Below are positions 12,136-21,355 of a stretch of 64,000 nucleotides of DNA, one piece after another (within the stretch, counting starts at the first letter, position 1; each line of letters opens with the position of its first letter). The notes beneath the pieces were generated by a model that saw only the letters and a list, made by a program, of their open reading frames with translations, was not told where the DNA came from and did no database searches. The stretch comes from Hedera helix (taxonomy: Eukaryota > Streptophyta > Magnoliopsida > Apiales > Araliaceae). The stretch is taken from NCBI GenBank assembly GCA_947179155.2, contig OX359278.1, positions 28,958,773-29,022,772 on the forward strand. Reading direction: 5' to 3'. The position numbers were made by a program, and so were the translations under genes.

Positions 12136-12253
12136 CGACAAATATTCCGTTGTGGGGTACACCAATAATTTATTATTTCGGCGCCGTCGTACGGCACGAA
12201 TATTCCCCGACCAAACGAATATTTCCCGACAAAGCGAATATTGTCCGACAAAA
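12136..12253. repeat. CGAATATT/CCGACAAA repeat cluster near the LTR edge
   Basis: Three near-tandem units at 12197-12253 (CGAATATTCCCCGACCAAA, CGAATATTTCCCGACAAAG, CGAATATTGTCCGACAAAA) plus a related CCGACAAATATTCCG at 12136. Between them is a CpG-rich hairpin, GCCGTCGTACGGC, at 12183-12195. The position is U3, about 120-240 bp inside the LTR. Confidence 0.8.
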
Positions 12254-12368
12254 TAAAATTTGCACATAACATCCTTAACTTTCAATTTTGTTAATTTAAC
12301 CACTTACTGTTTCAAAAAAAATATATATGAAGAAAAAATAAATTTTGTATTTCATAAAATTCGGGGTC

Positions 12369-14549
12369 TTACAACCTCCCCTCCTTATGAAATTTCGTCC
12401 CCGAAGTTGACGTACCTGACATATCGAAGAGGTAAGGATACTTAGATTTCATCTCAGATTCTAGCTCCCAGGTCATTTCCTCAGTATCTTGGTTCCTCCA
12501 TAAAACCTTAACTTGAGGTATAACCTTTGAGCGTAGGATCTGCTCCTTCTTATCCAGGATCTTAACAGGTACCTCCTCGTATGTTAAATCCTCTGCTATA
12601 ACGTCTGGTTCTAACTCAATGACGTGGTTTGGGTCCTTCACATATTTACGTAACATAGATATGTGAAAAACGTTATGGATGCGAGACATACTTGGTGGTA
12701 GGGCTAGTCTGTAGGCTACGGTTCCTATTCGATCGAGGATTTCAAATGGGCCAATAAATCGAGGGTTGAGCTTTCCTCTCTTTCCGAATCTCGTAACCCC
12801 TTTCCATGGAGAAACACGTAAGAATACATGATCTCCGACGTTGAAACTTTCGTCTCTCCGATGAAGATCAGCATAACTCTTTTGTCGTTCTTGTGCGGTC
12901 TGTATTCGTTGTCGGATCATTTGGATCTTTTCGGTCGTCAAGCGTACCAACTCGGGTCCCAACAATTTTGCTTCTCCTACCTCATTCCAACATATTGGAG
13001 AGCGACACTTCCTTCCATACAAAGCCTCGAATGGAGCCATGCCTATGCTTGCTTGGTAACTGTTGTTGTAAGAAAATTCCACCAATGGCAAGTACTTATC
13101 CCAACTTCCTTTGAAGTCTAATACACAAAGTCTCAAAAGATCTTCGAGGGTCTGGATCGTCCTTTCCGATTGTCCGTCCGTTTGAGGATGGTATGCAGAA
13201 CTAAAACGTAGTTCAGTGCCCATAGCTTTTTGTAGACTGATCCAAAAGCGTGAAGTGAATCTAGGATCTCGATCAGAAACTATGGAAACTGGCATGCCAT
13301 GCAATCTCACGATCTCATTTATGTACATACCGGCAAGACGTTCAAGTGAAAAGTTTTCTCGTATAGGCAAGAAATGAGCAGATTTGGTCAATCTATCTAC
13401 GATCACCCAAATTGCATCTAAGCCTTGAGAAACTTTTGGAAGACCCGTCACGAAGTCCATAATGATGTGTTCCCACTTCCATTCGGGAACTTCAAGTGAT
13501 TGTAATGGACCTTTAGGAACTTGATGCTCTGCCTTGACACGTTGACAAGTTAGGCACCTTGAGATAAACTCCGCAATCTCTCTTTTCATATTGTTCCACC
13601 AAAATGTATGTCGAAGATCTCGATACATCTTGGTACCTCCTGGGTGGATTGCAAACGGCGTGTTGTGTGCCTCCATCATGATTTTATGCTTTAATTCAGG
13701 ATCGTTAGGAACACAGAGTCGAGAGTTGACTCGAAGTATTCCTTTCTCGTCGATTCTTGCTTCGGGAATGGCACCTTCTTGTACTTTCTTTATCATGTTT
13801 ATCAGTTCCGGATCGGTAGCTTGAGCAGCTTTAATTTTATCGATTAAAGTTGGTTCTACTCGCACGTGAGCAATCTTCGAGTGGGTCCCTGGTGTCTTTA
13901 GCTCTATCTCCATCTTTTGCAAGTCGTACAAAATACACTTTTGTGTTGTCAGCAGTGCACTTGTACTTGCATAAGATTTTCTGCTCAAAGCGTCAGCTAC
14001 AACGTTCGCCTTTCCCGGGTGATACTGGATTGTGTGGTCATAATCCTTTAACAGCTCAAGCCAACGTCGTTGTCGCATGTTGAGTTCCTTCTGGGTGAAG
14101 AAATACTTGAGACTTTTATGATCCGTATAGATATCCACTTTTTCTCCGTACAAGTAGTGTCTCCAGATCTTCAACGCGAAAACGACTGCTGCCAACTCTA
14201 GATCATGAGTAGGATAATTTTTCTCATAATCTTTGAGTTGTCGAGAGGCGTAGGCTATAACCTTTCCATGTTGCATAAGGACACAGCCTAAACCTTTGCC
14301 AGAAGCATCGCTGTAGATAACAAATTCTCCTGATCCTGATGGTATGGTCAGAACAGGAGTTGAAACCAGTCTCTTCTTGAGTTCTTGGAAACTTTTCTCG
14401 CATTCCTCGCTCCATATAAATTTTGTGCTTTTCCGAGTAAGCTGCGTTAATGGAGTGGCGATTCGAGAAAATCCTTCTACGAATCTCCGATAATAACCAG
14501 CTAGACCCAGAAAACTTCGGACTTCGGTTACTGTTTGGGTTGTTCCCAA
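12369..14549 (-). CDS. Gypsy pol, C-terminal part: RNase H, integrase, chromodomain
   Basis: 726 codons counted from a fortuitous ATG at 14547-14549. Real homology starts a few codons later at TVTEVRSFLGLAGYY, the end of reverse transcriptase. RNase H occupies about residues 75-190 (YSDASGKGLG, YTDHKSLKYFF). Integrase has its zinc-finger HHCC at about 295-335 (HNTPFAIHPGG ... CLTCQRVK) and its catalytic core acids in MDFVTGLP (D365), SDRDPRF (D427) and DGQSERTIQTLE (near 463). It is followed by a GPF-type block and a chromodomain-like tail at about 655-708 (KVLWRNQDTEEMTWE). The stop codon TAA is at 12369-12371, inside the LTR, so coding overlaps the polypurine tract. In related elements this part is continuous with gag-PR-RT. 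Here a one-base loss separates them, so this part should not be translated from the element's own start. Confidence 0.93.
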   Translation of the reverse strand: MGTTQTVTEVRSFLGLAGYYRRFVEGFSRIATPLTQLTRKSTKFIWSEECEKSFQELKKRLVSTPVLTIPSGSGEFVIYSDASGKGLGCVLMQHGKVIAYASRQLKDYEKNYPTHDLELAAVVFALKIWRHYLYGEKVDIYTDHKSLKYFFTQKELNMRQRRWLELLKDYDHTIQYHPGKANVVADALSRKSYASTSALLTTQKCILYDLQKMEIELKTPGTHSKIAHVRVEPTLIDKIKAAQATDPELINMIKKVQEGAIPEARIDEKGILRVNSRLCVPNDPELKHKIMMEAHNTPFAIHPGGTKMYRDLRHTFWWNNMKREIAEFISRCLTCQRVKAEHQVPKGPLQSLEVPEWKWEHIIMDFVTGLPKVSQGLDAIWVIVDRLTKSAHFLPIRENFSLERLAGMYINEIVRLHGMPVSIVSDRDPRFTSRFWISLQKAMGTELRFSSAYHPQTDGQSERTIQTLEDLLRLCVLDFKGSWDKYLPLVEFSYNNSYQASIGMAPFEALYGRKCRSPICWNEVGEAKLLGPELVRLTTEKIQMIRQRIQTAQERQKSYADLHRRDESFNVGDHVFLRVSPWKGVTRFGKRGKLNPRFIGPFEILDRIGTVAYRLALPPSMSRIHNVFHISMLRKYVKDPNHVIELEPDVIAEDLTYEEVPVKILDKKEQILRSKVIPQVKVLWRNQDTEEMTWELESEMKSKYPYLFDMSGTSTSGTKFHKEGRL
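12375..12386 (-). other. Polypurine tract of the young gypsy element
   Basis: The minus strand reads AAGGAGGGGAGG immediately before the 3' LTR (TTGTAAGACC). This is the primer site for plus-strand DNA synthesis. It lies inside the last codons of the pol frame. Confidence 0.85.
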
Positions 14550-17014
14550 TTTAGTACCGTTTCAATCTTCGCAGGATCGACTGATATTCCTTGACTAGAA
14601 ATCACATGCCCAAGAAACGCGACCTCCTCAAGCCAGAACTCACATTTCTTCAACTTGGCATATAATTTGTTTTCACGGAGCTTTTGTAGTATCAATCTCA
14701 GGTGTTGTTCATGATCCTCGCGACTCTTGGAGTATATGAGGATGTCATCAATAAAGACAACCACAAAATGATCCAAATGTTCCTTGAATATCCGGTTCAT
14801 CATGTCCATGAAAGCTGCAGGAGCATTAGTTAGTCCAAAAGGCATGACTAAGAACTCATAATGCCCATAACGAGTTCTGAAAGCAGTCTTTGGAATGTCC
14901 TCAGCTTTAACCTTTAACTGATGATATCCAGAACGGAGATCAATCTTTGAGAAATGTTGAGCGCCTTGCAATTGATCAAACATGTCATCAATCCGAGGTA
15001 ACGGGTACCTGTTCTTGATGGTGACATGGTTCAATTCTCGGTAGTCAATGCACAATCTCATACTCCCGTCTTTCTTCTTCACAAATAGAACAGGAGCACC
15101 CCAAGGTGATGCACTCGGACGAATGAAACCGGTATCCAACAATTCCTGTAGTTGGACTTTTAACTCTTGAAGTTCAATGGGAGCCATTCGGTAGGGAGCT
15201 TTGGAAATGGGCTTGGTACCGGGTTCAAGATCAATATAAAAATCAATTTCACGGTTTGGGGGTAAGCCAGGAAGTTCTTCAGGAAAAACGTCAGGAAACT
15301 CATTAACAATGGGAATATCATTCAAGTTTGATGTATTTTTGTTCAAATCAGTGACATGAGCTAAAAAGGCTTGACATCCGTTTTTCAATAAACGAATGAC
15401 TTTATGGCTAGAAATAACAGTTATAGATTTCAATGGTTTAGTTGCTTGAATTTGCATGACAGGTTGATTAGGAATATGAAAACTAATAATCTTATGAAAA
15501 CAATCAATTTTAGCATGATGGGTAGTCAACCAATCAATTCCTAAAATCACATCAAATTCACGCATCTCCAAAGAAATAAGGTCAACAGGTAATGTGAGGT
15601 TGTTGATTTGAACTAGGCAAGATTTATAGACAGTAGATGTAATGGTCATTTCTCCTAATGGGGTTTCAACTGATAAGTCAAAGTCCAAGTTTTCAGGAGT
15701 TAAGTTTAAACGCTGAGCACATGCAGGTGAGATAAAAGAATGGGTAGAGCCAGTATCTAACAAAGCGTAGACTTCACGAGAATTTATGAATAGCTTACCG
15801 GTTATCACCTCGTTCGAGTTTCGCGCCATTTGGGATGTCACAACAAAAGCTCTCCCTTGAACTACAGATTTTCCCTTATCCGCGCTAGCTTTTGGTATCA
15901 TCATTGCAGCTGGACTTGATTTTGTGGCAGGACAAAACCGCGCAAGATGACCCTCTTTCCCACAACTGTAGCACTTTTTGGACTGCAGTGTACAGTTTGG
16001 GCTGATGTGACCTTCCTGACCACACCTATAGCATCTCACTGGTGGTCGATCTTCTCCCCTTGAAACTGGGGTCGGTGCTGGTGTTGGTACTGGTGCTGGT
16101 GCCCTTCCATAATTATTATGGAATCTCTTTCTTTTGAAATTGTTCTTACTAGATTCTCCTCTTCTGTTATTTGGTATGGAATTACCACCGAAGTGTTGGT
16201 TACCTCCTCGATGGTTCTCGTTCCTGTGGTTGTTGTCACTCCTTTCTCTATGCTGATCATTAACTCTTGGCTGCAATGTTTCATCTGTTTGCTCCACCCT
16301 TTGAGCCCTATCTACAACATCTGAATACAAACTAAATTTATGAGAGCTAAGTTGTTGACGAATTTTGAATCTCAAACCTCTTAGGAACATCCGACTCATT
16401 CGTGCTTCGTCATCCACAAGATGGGTGGCAAAGCGAGATAACTCGGCAAACTTGGCTTCATATTGGGAGACTGTCATGTTTCCCTGCTCCAGCTTAATAA
16501 ATTCCACCTCTTTCATATGGCGGATGCTTTCTGGAAAATACTTCTCGTTAAACAGTTCTTCGAATTCTGTCCAAGACATTTCGAGTGCTGAAGGTTGGAT
16601 ACGTTTTACCGCTTCCCACCAATGGTCCGCCTCACCTCGTAACATAAAAGTGGCAAATGGCACCTTCTGATCATCAGCGCATTGTAAGACATCAAGTATT
16701 TTTGTCGTCTGCTTTAGCCATGCCTCCGCTTTGAGTGGGTCAGGCTTCCCGTGGAATTCAGGTGGTCCTAATTCTTTAAATTGCTTAACAGTGACTATCC
16801 TCAAATTGCCAGCGTTTCTACCGTTATTATTGACTGGATTTCCTCTTCCTTGATTCTGTATGAACTGCATGAAATTCCTAAAGAATCCATCGTTCATCAT
16901 GTTATCAGGAACATTATTTCCTGAGTTGGCAGGAGGATTGTTTGGGGCCTCTTGATTCTCGGCTACATTTGCTTTAGGCATTCCATAGTTAACCTCTTGA
17001 TTTCCAGATGCCAT
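14528..17014 (-). CDS. Gypsy gag-protease-reverse transcriptase, N-terminal part of the polyprotein
   Basis: 828 codons from ATG at 17012-17014. A retrotransposon-gag domain lies at about residues 90-200. It is followed by a basic Asn/Arg-rich stretch and two CCHC zinc knuckles (CYRCGQEGHISPNC near 328, CYSCGKEGHLARFC near 348). The aspartic protease motif LLDTGSTHSF is near 418. Reverse transcriptase spans about 605-815, with FVKKKDGSMRLCIDYRELN and the catalytic VFIDDILIYSKS near 753. The frame ends early at EQPKQ-stop. The sister copy at about 26505 has one more base at the matching point and continues into RNase H. The product would form particles and have protease and much of RT, but no RNase H or integrase. 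The start is the first ATG about 190 bp downstream of the primer-binding site. Confidence 0.95.
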   Translation of the reverse strand: MASGNQEVNYGMPKANVAENQEAPNNPPANSGNNVPDNMMNDGFFRNFMQFIQNQGRGNPVNNNGRNAGNLRIVTVKQFKELGPPEFHGKPDPLKAEAWLKQTTKILDVLQCADDQKVPFATFMLRGEADHWWEAVKRIQPSALEMSWTEFEELFNEKYFPESIRHMKEVEFIKLEQGNMTVSQYEAKFAELSRFATHLVDDEARMSRMFLRGLRFKIRQQLSSHKFSLYSDVVDRAQRVEQTDETLQPRVNDQHRERSDNNHRNENHRGGNQHFGGNSIPNNRRGESSKNNFKRKRFHNNYGRAPAPVPTPAPTPVSRGEDRPPVRCYRCGQEGHISPNCTLQSKKCYSCGKEGHLARFCPATKSSPAAMMIPKASADKGKSVVQGRAFVVTSQMARNSNEVITGKLFINSREVYALLDTGSTHSFISPACAQRLNLTPENLDFDLSVETPLGEMTITSTVYKSCLVQINNLTLPVDLISLEMREFDVILGIDWLTTHHAKIDCFHKIISFHIPNQPVMQIQATKPLKSITVISSHKVIRLLKNGCQAFLAHVTDLNKNTSNLNDIPIVNEFPDVFPEELPGLPPNREIDFYIDLEPGTKPISKAPYRMAPIELQELKVQLQELLDTGFIRPSASPWGAPVLFVKKKDGSMRLCIDYRELNHVTIKNRYPLPRIDDMFDQLQGAQHFSKIDLRSGYHQLKVKAEDIPKTAFRTRYGHYEFLVMPFGLTNAPAAFMDMMNRIFKEHLDHFVVVFIDDILIYSKSREDHEQHLRLILQKLRENKLYAKLKKCEFWLEEVAFLGHVISSQGISVDPAKIETVLNWEQPKQ

Positions 17015-17199
17015 ACTAAACTGTGGTCACAAAATAAATGTTAGTTCAAATAAACTGACTCATCACTTCATGTTCCTACATTCAAATCGACTCATTAGAT
17101 AATAAAATCTATTTTAGGTAGGACACACTAGTGACTGATTCTATTCGTCTCTCCCCTCCTAGTTCTACCCCAGATCTCCATTAAAGACCATATCCCTAA

Positions 17200-17211
17200 G
17201 CTCTGATGCCA
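17200..17211 (-). other. Primer-binding site of the young gypsy element (iMet type)
   Basis: The minus strand reads TGGCATCAGAGC, one change from TGGTATCAGAGC, the complement of the initiator-Met tRNA 3' end. It lies 2 bp inside the 5' LTR. The older relative has the same variant at 23848-23859. Confidence 0.88.
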
Positions 17212-17213
17212 AC

Positions 17214-19933
17214 TGTGACGCCCCCAAATCTGGGTCCACACAGCCCATACTTGAGTCGTCAAAAGACTACAACAAAATTATTACAACAAAGCACAACGTA
17301 CAACAATACAGTGTATAATAATACACAACTAAGTCTTCACTATTATTGCCACACTATTTTACAAAACGTGAAAACTATGATAACTATTCCTCGGACCCTC
17401 ACTCCATTCCCCGGCTAGACCCTGTTATGTTTTCATCTCCTGTTGAAAAACAATGGAACAAAAGAAAGGGTGAGCTCAAATAGCCCAGTAAAGAATATCA
17501 TGACTAAGATAATGACGAATAAATTATCATTAGTCTTCAACAGTCGAGTTCTTGATAGAATACAATAGACTACAAGGTTTATATCAAAAACTGCAGTTAA
17601 ATTCTTAAACAACGTTCAGATCAATAATAGCAGCGGAATGAGTAATCTATTAGAAGAATAATGCAGACTATAATGTCCACTCGGTTCTCTTTTTAGGAAA
17701 AACATCATCAACTTTTATCATCTGAAATATCATTAGTCAAGATAATACAAATTCACAGTTCCTGATCATAATCATGCAGATCAACAGTTCATCTTTGCAC
17801 TACGGGCCAAAGACATTCAATATAACACCAACGGTCATGATTATACCAGATTCAGCCTTTGGTCATAATCATACCAAACAACAGTTCATCTTTGCACTAC
17901 GGGCCAAAGAGAACATTCACCACGTGCCATAAAAGACACCGAACAGATGTATCGCCTTTAACCTATTATATTGCCTTTAACCTATCATCTGTTCAACAAA
18001 TATATCACATCTGTGCCCCCGGCCACAGATATTCACAACAGCTTGATTTTTGGATGATTAGAATGATATAAATGATGAACAGAAGAAATAGGATAACAAT
18101 AAGTATCGGAAGTTTACTTTGTACAGATTCAAATAATGTCCAAATTGTCAACATGATGTGGAGTGAAATTTAAAAATGATATTCAAGATCCACAGTTCAG
18201 AATAACGGTTACAATTCAATAGAAAGGTTCACGTAAATAGGAAGGTTCAGTTGAAATAATGAAGTTCAACTATTATGGAACATATAATATTTTCAGGAAT
18301 TATAGAAGCAATAGTTCCATAATAAATTTCGATTTAGGAGTATGAAAGAAAATAATATCCCTTACCGTAGCAGGTTTGATTAACAAAAGGTGAAGGAAAT
18401 TAATACAAAGGGTTATTCACCAACAGGCGGCAATCCGCTCCGTAAGGTTATTCCCACAATTTAATACATGGAAATAAAAGGCACGTCTTATGAGTAAGGA
18501 AGAAACAATATTATTATCGAGAATCAAATAATGATAATCCCTTACCATAGTATGTTTGAATAATGGAAGATGAAAAAGATGGTATCCCTTACCTCAACAC
18601 GTGACTGGATATTGATTTAAATGAGGTTGATTAACTTGAACAGTACACGTATACTTATAGATCTTCACAAATACTCAAGATGACTTAAGCACACTTAGAG
18701 AGAACTTTCACAAGAAGTATTTAGAGAGAGAAAGAAAGAACAAGTAAGGAAGTTTATGAAAAATCCTTAAGTTAAGGCTTCTATTTATAGCCAAAAATCT
18801 TATCATTCATTTAATCTAAACCATTCATTTAAAGATCATCTTTTAATCTACACCATCCATTTCAAATATTATATTATCTTTAATCTACACCATTCATTTC
18901 ATATCACCTAATAATCACCTAACTTTATATTATAAACAAATCAATTTAATTATTCAACAATAATTCACACTTTAATCTACACCATTCATTTCATATCACC
19001 TAATAATCACCTAACTTTATATTATAAACAAATCAATTCAATTATTCAACAATAATTCACACTTTAATCTACACCATTCATTTCATATCACCTAATAATC
19101 ACCTAACTTTATATTATAAACAAATAACTTTATCAATTCAATTATTATGACTAATTGTTATAAATACAGTATAGTTAGCTCTTAGATATCAAGTCAATAA
19201 ATTAATGAAATACAACTGTTTAAATAACATCATAATAGAGATAACAATAATGTAAAATAAAGCATACGTTACTGTGTAATGACAATTATTGATTCAATAA
19301 TGTGAATTACTGTGCATATGTTACTGTGACAATTATTAGGTTCAATAATTTTAAAAACAGTGCAACAACAATTATTGACTCAATGATATAAAATACAGTG
19401 TAATGACAATTATTAAATCAATAATGCAAAATACTGTGTAACAACAATTATTGAATTGATAATATAAAATATTATGCAGTGACAATTATCGATGAAATGA
19501 TGCGTAACAGTTACGGTGTCAATTATCAGACCAATAATATGAGACACTATGCAATACCGTGTGTTACTGTAGAGTACCGTGTGCTACAGAAAATACCATA
19601 AACTACCGTATGCTACTATTCTTTTATCACCGGTATTTTAACAGTTCCGTTGACTATTTTTATTTAAAAAGGTTACTTCTGTCGTTTTCTATATCCGACA
19701 AATATTCCGTTGTGGGGTACACCAATAATTTATTATTTCGGCGCCGTCGTACGGCACGAATATTCCCCGACCAAACGAATATTTCCCGACAAAGCGAATA
19801 TTGTCCGACAAAATAAAATTTGCACATAACATCCTTAACTTTCAATTTTGTTAATTTAACCACTTACTGTTTCAAAAAAAATATATATGAAGAAAAATTA
19901 AATTTTGTATTTCATAAAATTCAGGGTCTTACA
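17214..19933 (-). repeat. 5' LTR of the young gypsy element
   Basis: 2720 bp, aligned base for base with 9654-12373 at an offset of 7560, with seven substitutions. As the 5' LTR of a minus-strand element it is the functional promoter copy. It contains the 92-bp tandem repeats (18879-19126), the palindrome array (19260-19570) and the CGAATATT cluster (19696-19813). Confidence 0.95.
18781..18790 (-). promoter_or_regulatory. Putative TATA box of the 5' LTR
   Basis: The minus strand reads CTATAAATAG. It lies about 1.14 kb inside the LTR start, downstream (in element orientation) of the U3 repeat arrays. The older relative has TATAAATA at 22203-22210 in the equivalent place. Confidence 0.55.
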
Positions 19934-20613
19934 ATGATTATATATTAATTATTTATCATATTTTGGGCATTCATGTAATTAATTAAGTGCATGTAATTAA
20001 TGGCATAATCTATACAAAATTGAAAGATGAAGTACAGATTTATATCTGAATATGATAGCATCTGTTCATAGAATCTGAAATGGTTTATATGATTAGTATA
20101 TAAGATAGGAATATACCTATGTATCTTTTACAGCCTTAAAGAGAATCTGAGCTTAATATCCTAATTAACATATTTCACATAGGAATATAGTGATTTAATT
20201 AATTAGGGTGTTCCTATCTAGTTTTGTTGCCTTAGGGTCAAATTTAGAAGGATTTGTTTATATGTCATTGGAAGATGTGTATAAATACAATAAAGAATTC
20301 TTGGTTAACAATTCTATATAATTAATTAATTAAAAATGGATTGAAGAGATTTAAATGAAGAATTGGAGAAAATTATAATATTAAGTATTTTAAAATTTGA
20401 TATTAATTCTTGTCATTAGATAAATTTAGTTGTTAATTTTAATTAATTTTATTTATAGTTTATTGCGATTGTTTAAATAAAATTAATTTGATATAAAATT
20501 AGTAATTGGTAGTTATTATTGTTAATTCTCTGTGGGAACGATACTTTACTTGCCATTATAGTGTTATTTGATCACGTATATTTGCGTGTGAAATCCTAAG
20601 TTAAAAATAGGCA

Positions 20614-21123
20614 AACAGTTGATAAGGAGAAGATTTGAATAGTGAGGATCTCGAGATACTAGCTGACAGCTAGATAATTCAAATTAAAGGAGGAAGAAAA
20701 ATGAGTCTAACAACTACATTGGTAGATTGACAACAGCTATAAAGTTTTCATTTTTGGTAAGATGATGTGAAGACAAAGCCGAAAGCATACTGACACCTAC
20801 TGCAGAACATCAGTCTCTGAATAAAGAAATCAAGGAGAATACTCTACAGAGAGGAGACTAAACTAAACCCAAAGGATAAGTAATGTTACTCATGATAACT
20901 CTCCACAAAGTTATTTGATGTGACAACTCAGAGTCAAAAGGTGAACTAACATCAAAATGAAATGTCTACATCAATGATATTCAGTATCCATGTCATAGAT
21001 CTATAAGCATCAAAGCAATAAATGTATCAACGGCTATATTCCTCCAACAAATAAGATTATCAACGGATAAACTCTTAACGACCAAGAATGAAGAAGATCT
21101 CTCGGAGTATAAAAAGGGTTATC
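20614..21123. other. Piece of the old host LTR between the two nested insertions
   Basis: About 510 bp without coding signal, ending in a TATA-like TATAAAAAGGG just before the gypsy-family solo LTR. It is interpreted as the U3 end of the old element described for 6953-33250. Confidence 0.35.
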
Positions 21124-21355
21124 TGTGACGCCCCCAAATCCGGGGATACATAGCCCAATTTGAGACGCCAAAAATACACGATTATAATTACAAAACAGTA
21201 TATAGTACAAAAATACATAGCTCAATAATACACAACTAAGTCTTCACCATTATTGTCACACTATTTTACAACATGTGAAGACTACTACAGCTATCACTCT
21301 ATTCCCTGGCTATATCCAGCTACTATCTCATTTCCTGAAGAACAATGAAACAAAT

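Larger units (their letters stand above)
9654..12373 (-). repeat. 3' LTR of the young gypsy element
   Basis: 2720 bp, collinear with 17214-19933. Differences from the other copy are at 10304 (T/C), 10412 (C/T), 10462 (A/G), 11561 (T/C), 12124 (A/G), 12338 (A/T) and 12363 (G/A). A TATA-like CTATAAATAG lies on the minus strand at 11221-11230, which would put about 1.1 kb of U3 between 11231 and 12373. Confidence 0.95.
9654..19933 (-). mobile_element. Nearly intact chromodomain Ty3/gypsy element (Tekay/Del-like), young
   Basis: The element is 10,280 bp with two LTRs of exactly 2720 bp (9654-12373 and 17214-19933). It starts TGTAAGACCCC and ends GGGGGCGTCACA on its own (minus) strand. The target duplication is perfect: ATGAT at 9649-9653 and at 19934-19938. 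The internal region carries a primer-binding site, gag, protease, reverse transcriptase, RNase H, integrase, a C-terminal chromodomain-like block and a polypurine tract in the normal order. The only obvious lesion in the coding region is a one-base frameshift near 14,535. The LTRs differ by seven substitutions and no indels. The chromodomain, iMet-type primer and long LTRs fit the Tekay/Del chromovirus group. Confidence 0.95.
8726..20613 (+). mobile_element. Athila-like solo LTR, split by the young gypsy element
   Basis: The LTR parts are 8726-9653 and 19934-20613, about 1.6 kb together. The start (TGATGATAATGGAATTTTATACC) and the end (GTGGGAACGATACTTTAC, GATCACGTATATTTGCGTGTG, TAGGCA) match the ends of the minus-strand LTR at 987-2395. 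No primer-binding site follows the 3' end (AACAGTTGATAAGG) and no internal region is present, so this is a solo LTR. A clean target duplication was not found (AAAGT before, AACAG after). The 10,280-bp gypsy insertion sits between the two parts. Confidence 0.75.

Noticed and set aside
14528..14549. Programmed ribosomal frameshift between gag-RT and RNase H-integrase
   Set aside because: The related copy at about 26505 is continuous through this point and no slippery heptamer with downstream structure stands out. A plain one-base loss is simpler.
12828..16670. Plus-strand open frames inside the young gypsy element
   Set aside because: All are antisense shadows of the pol and gag frames.
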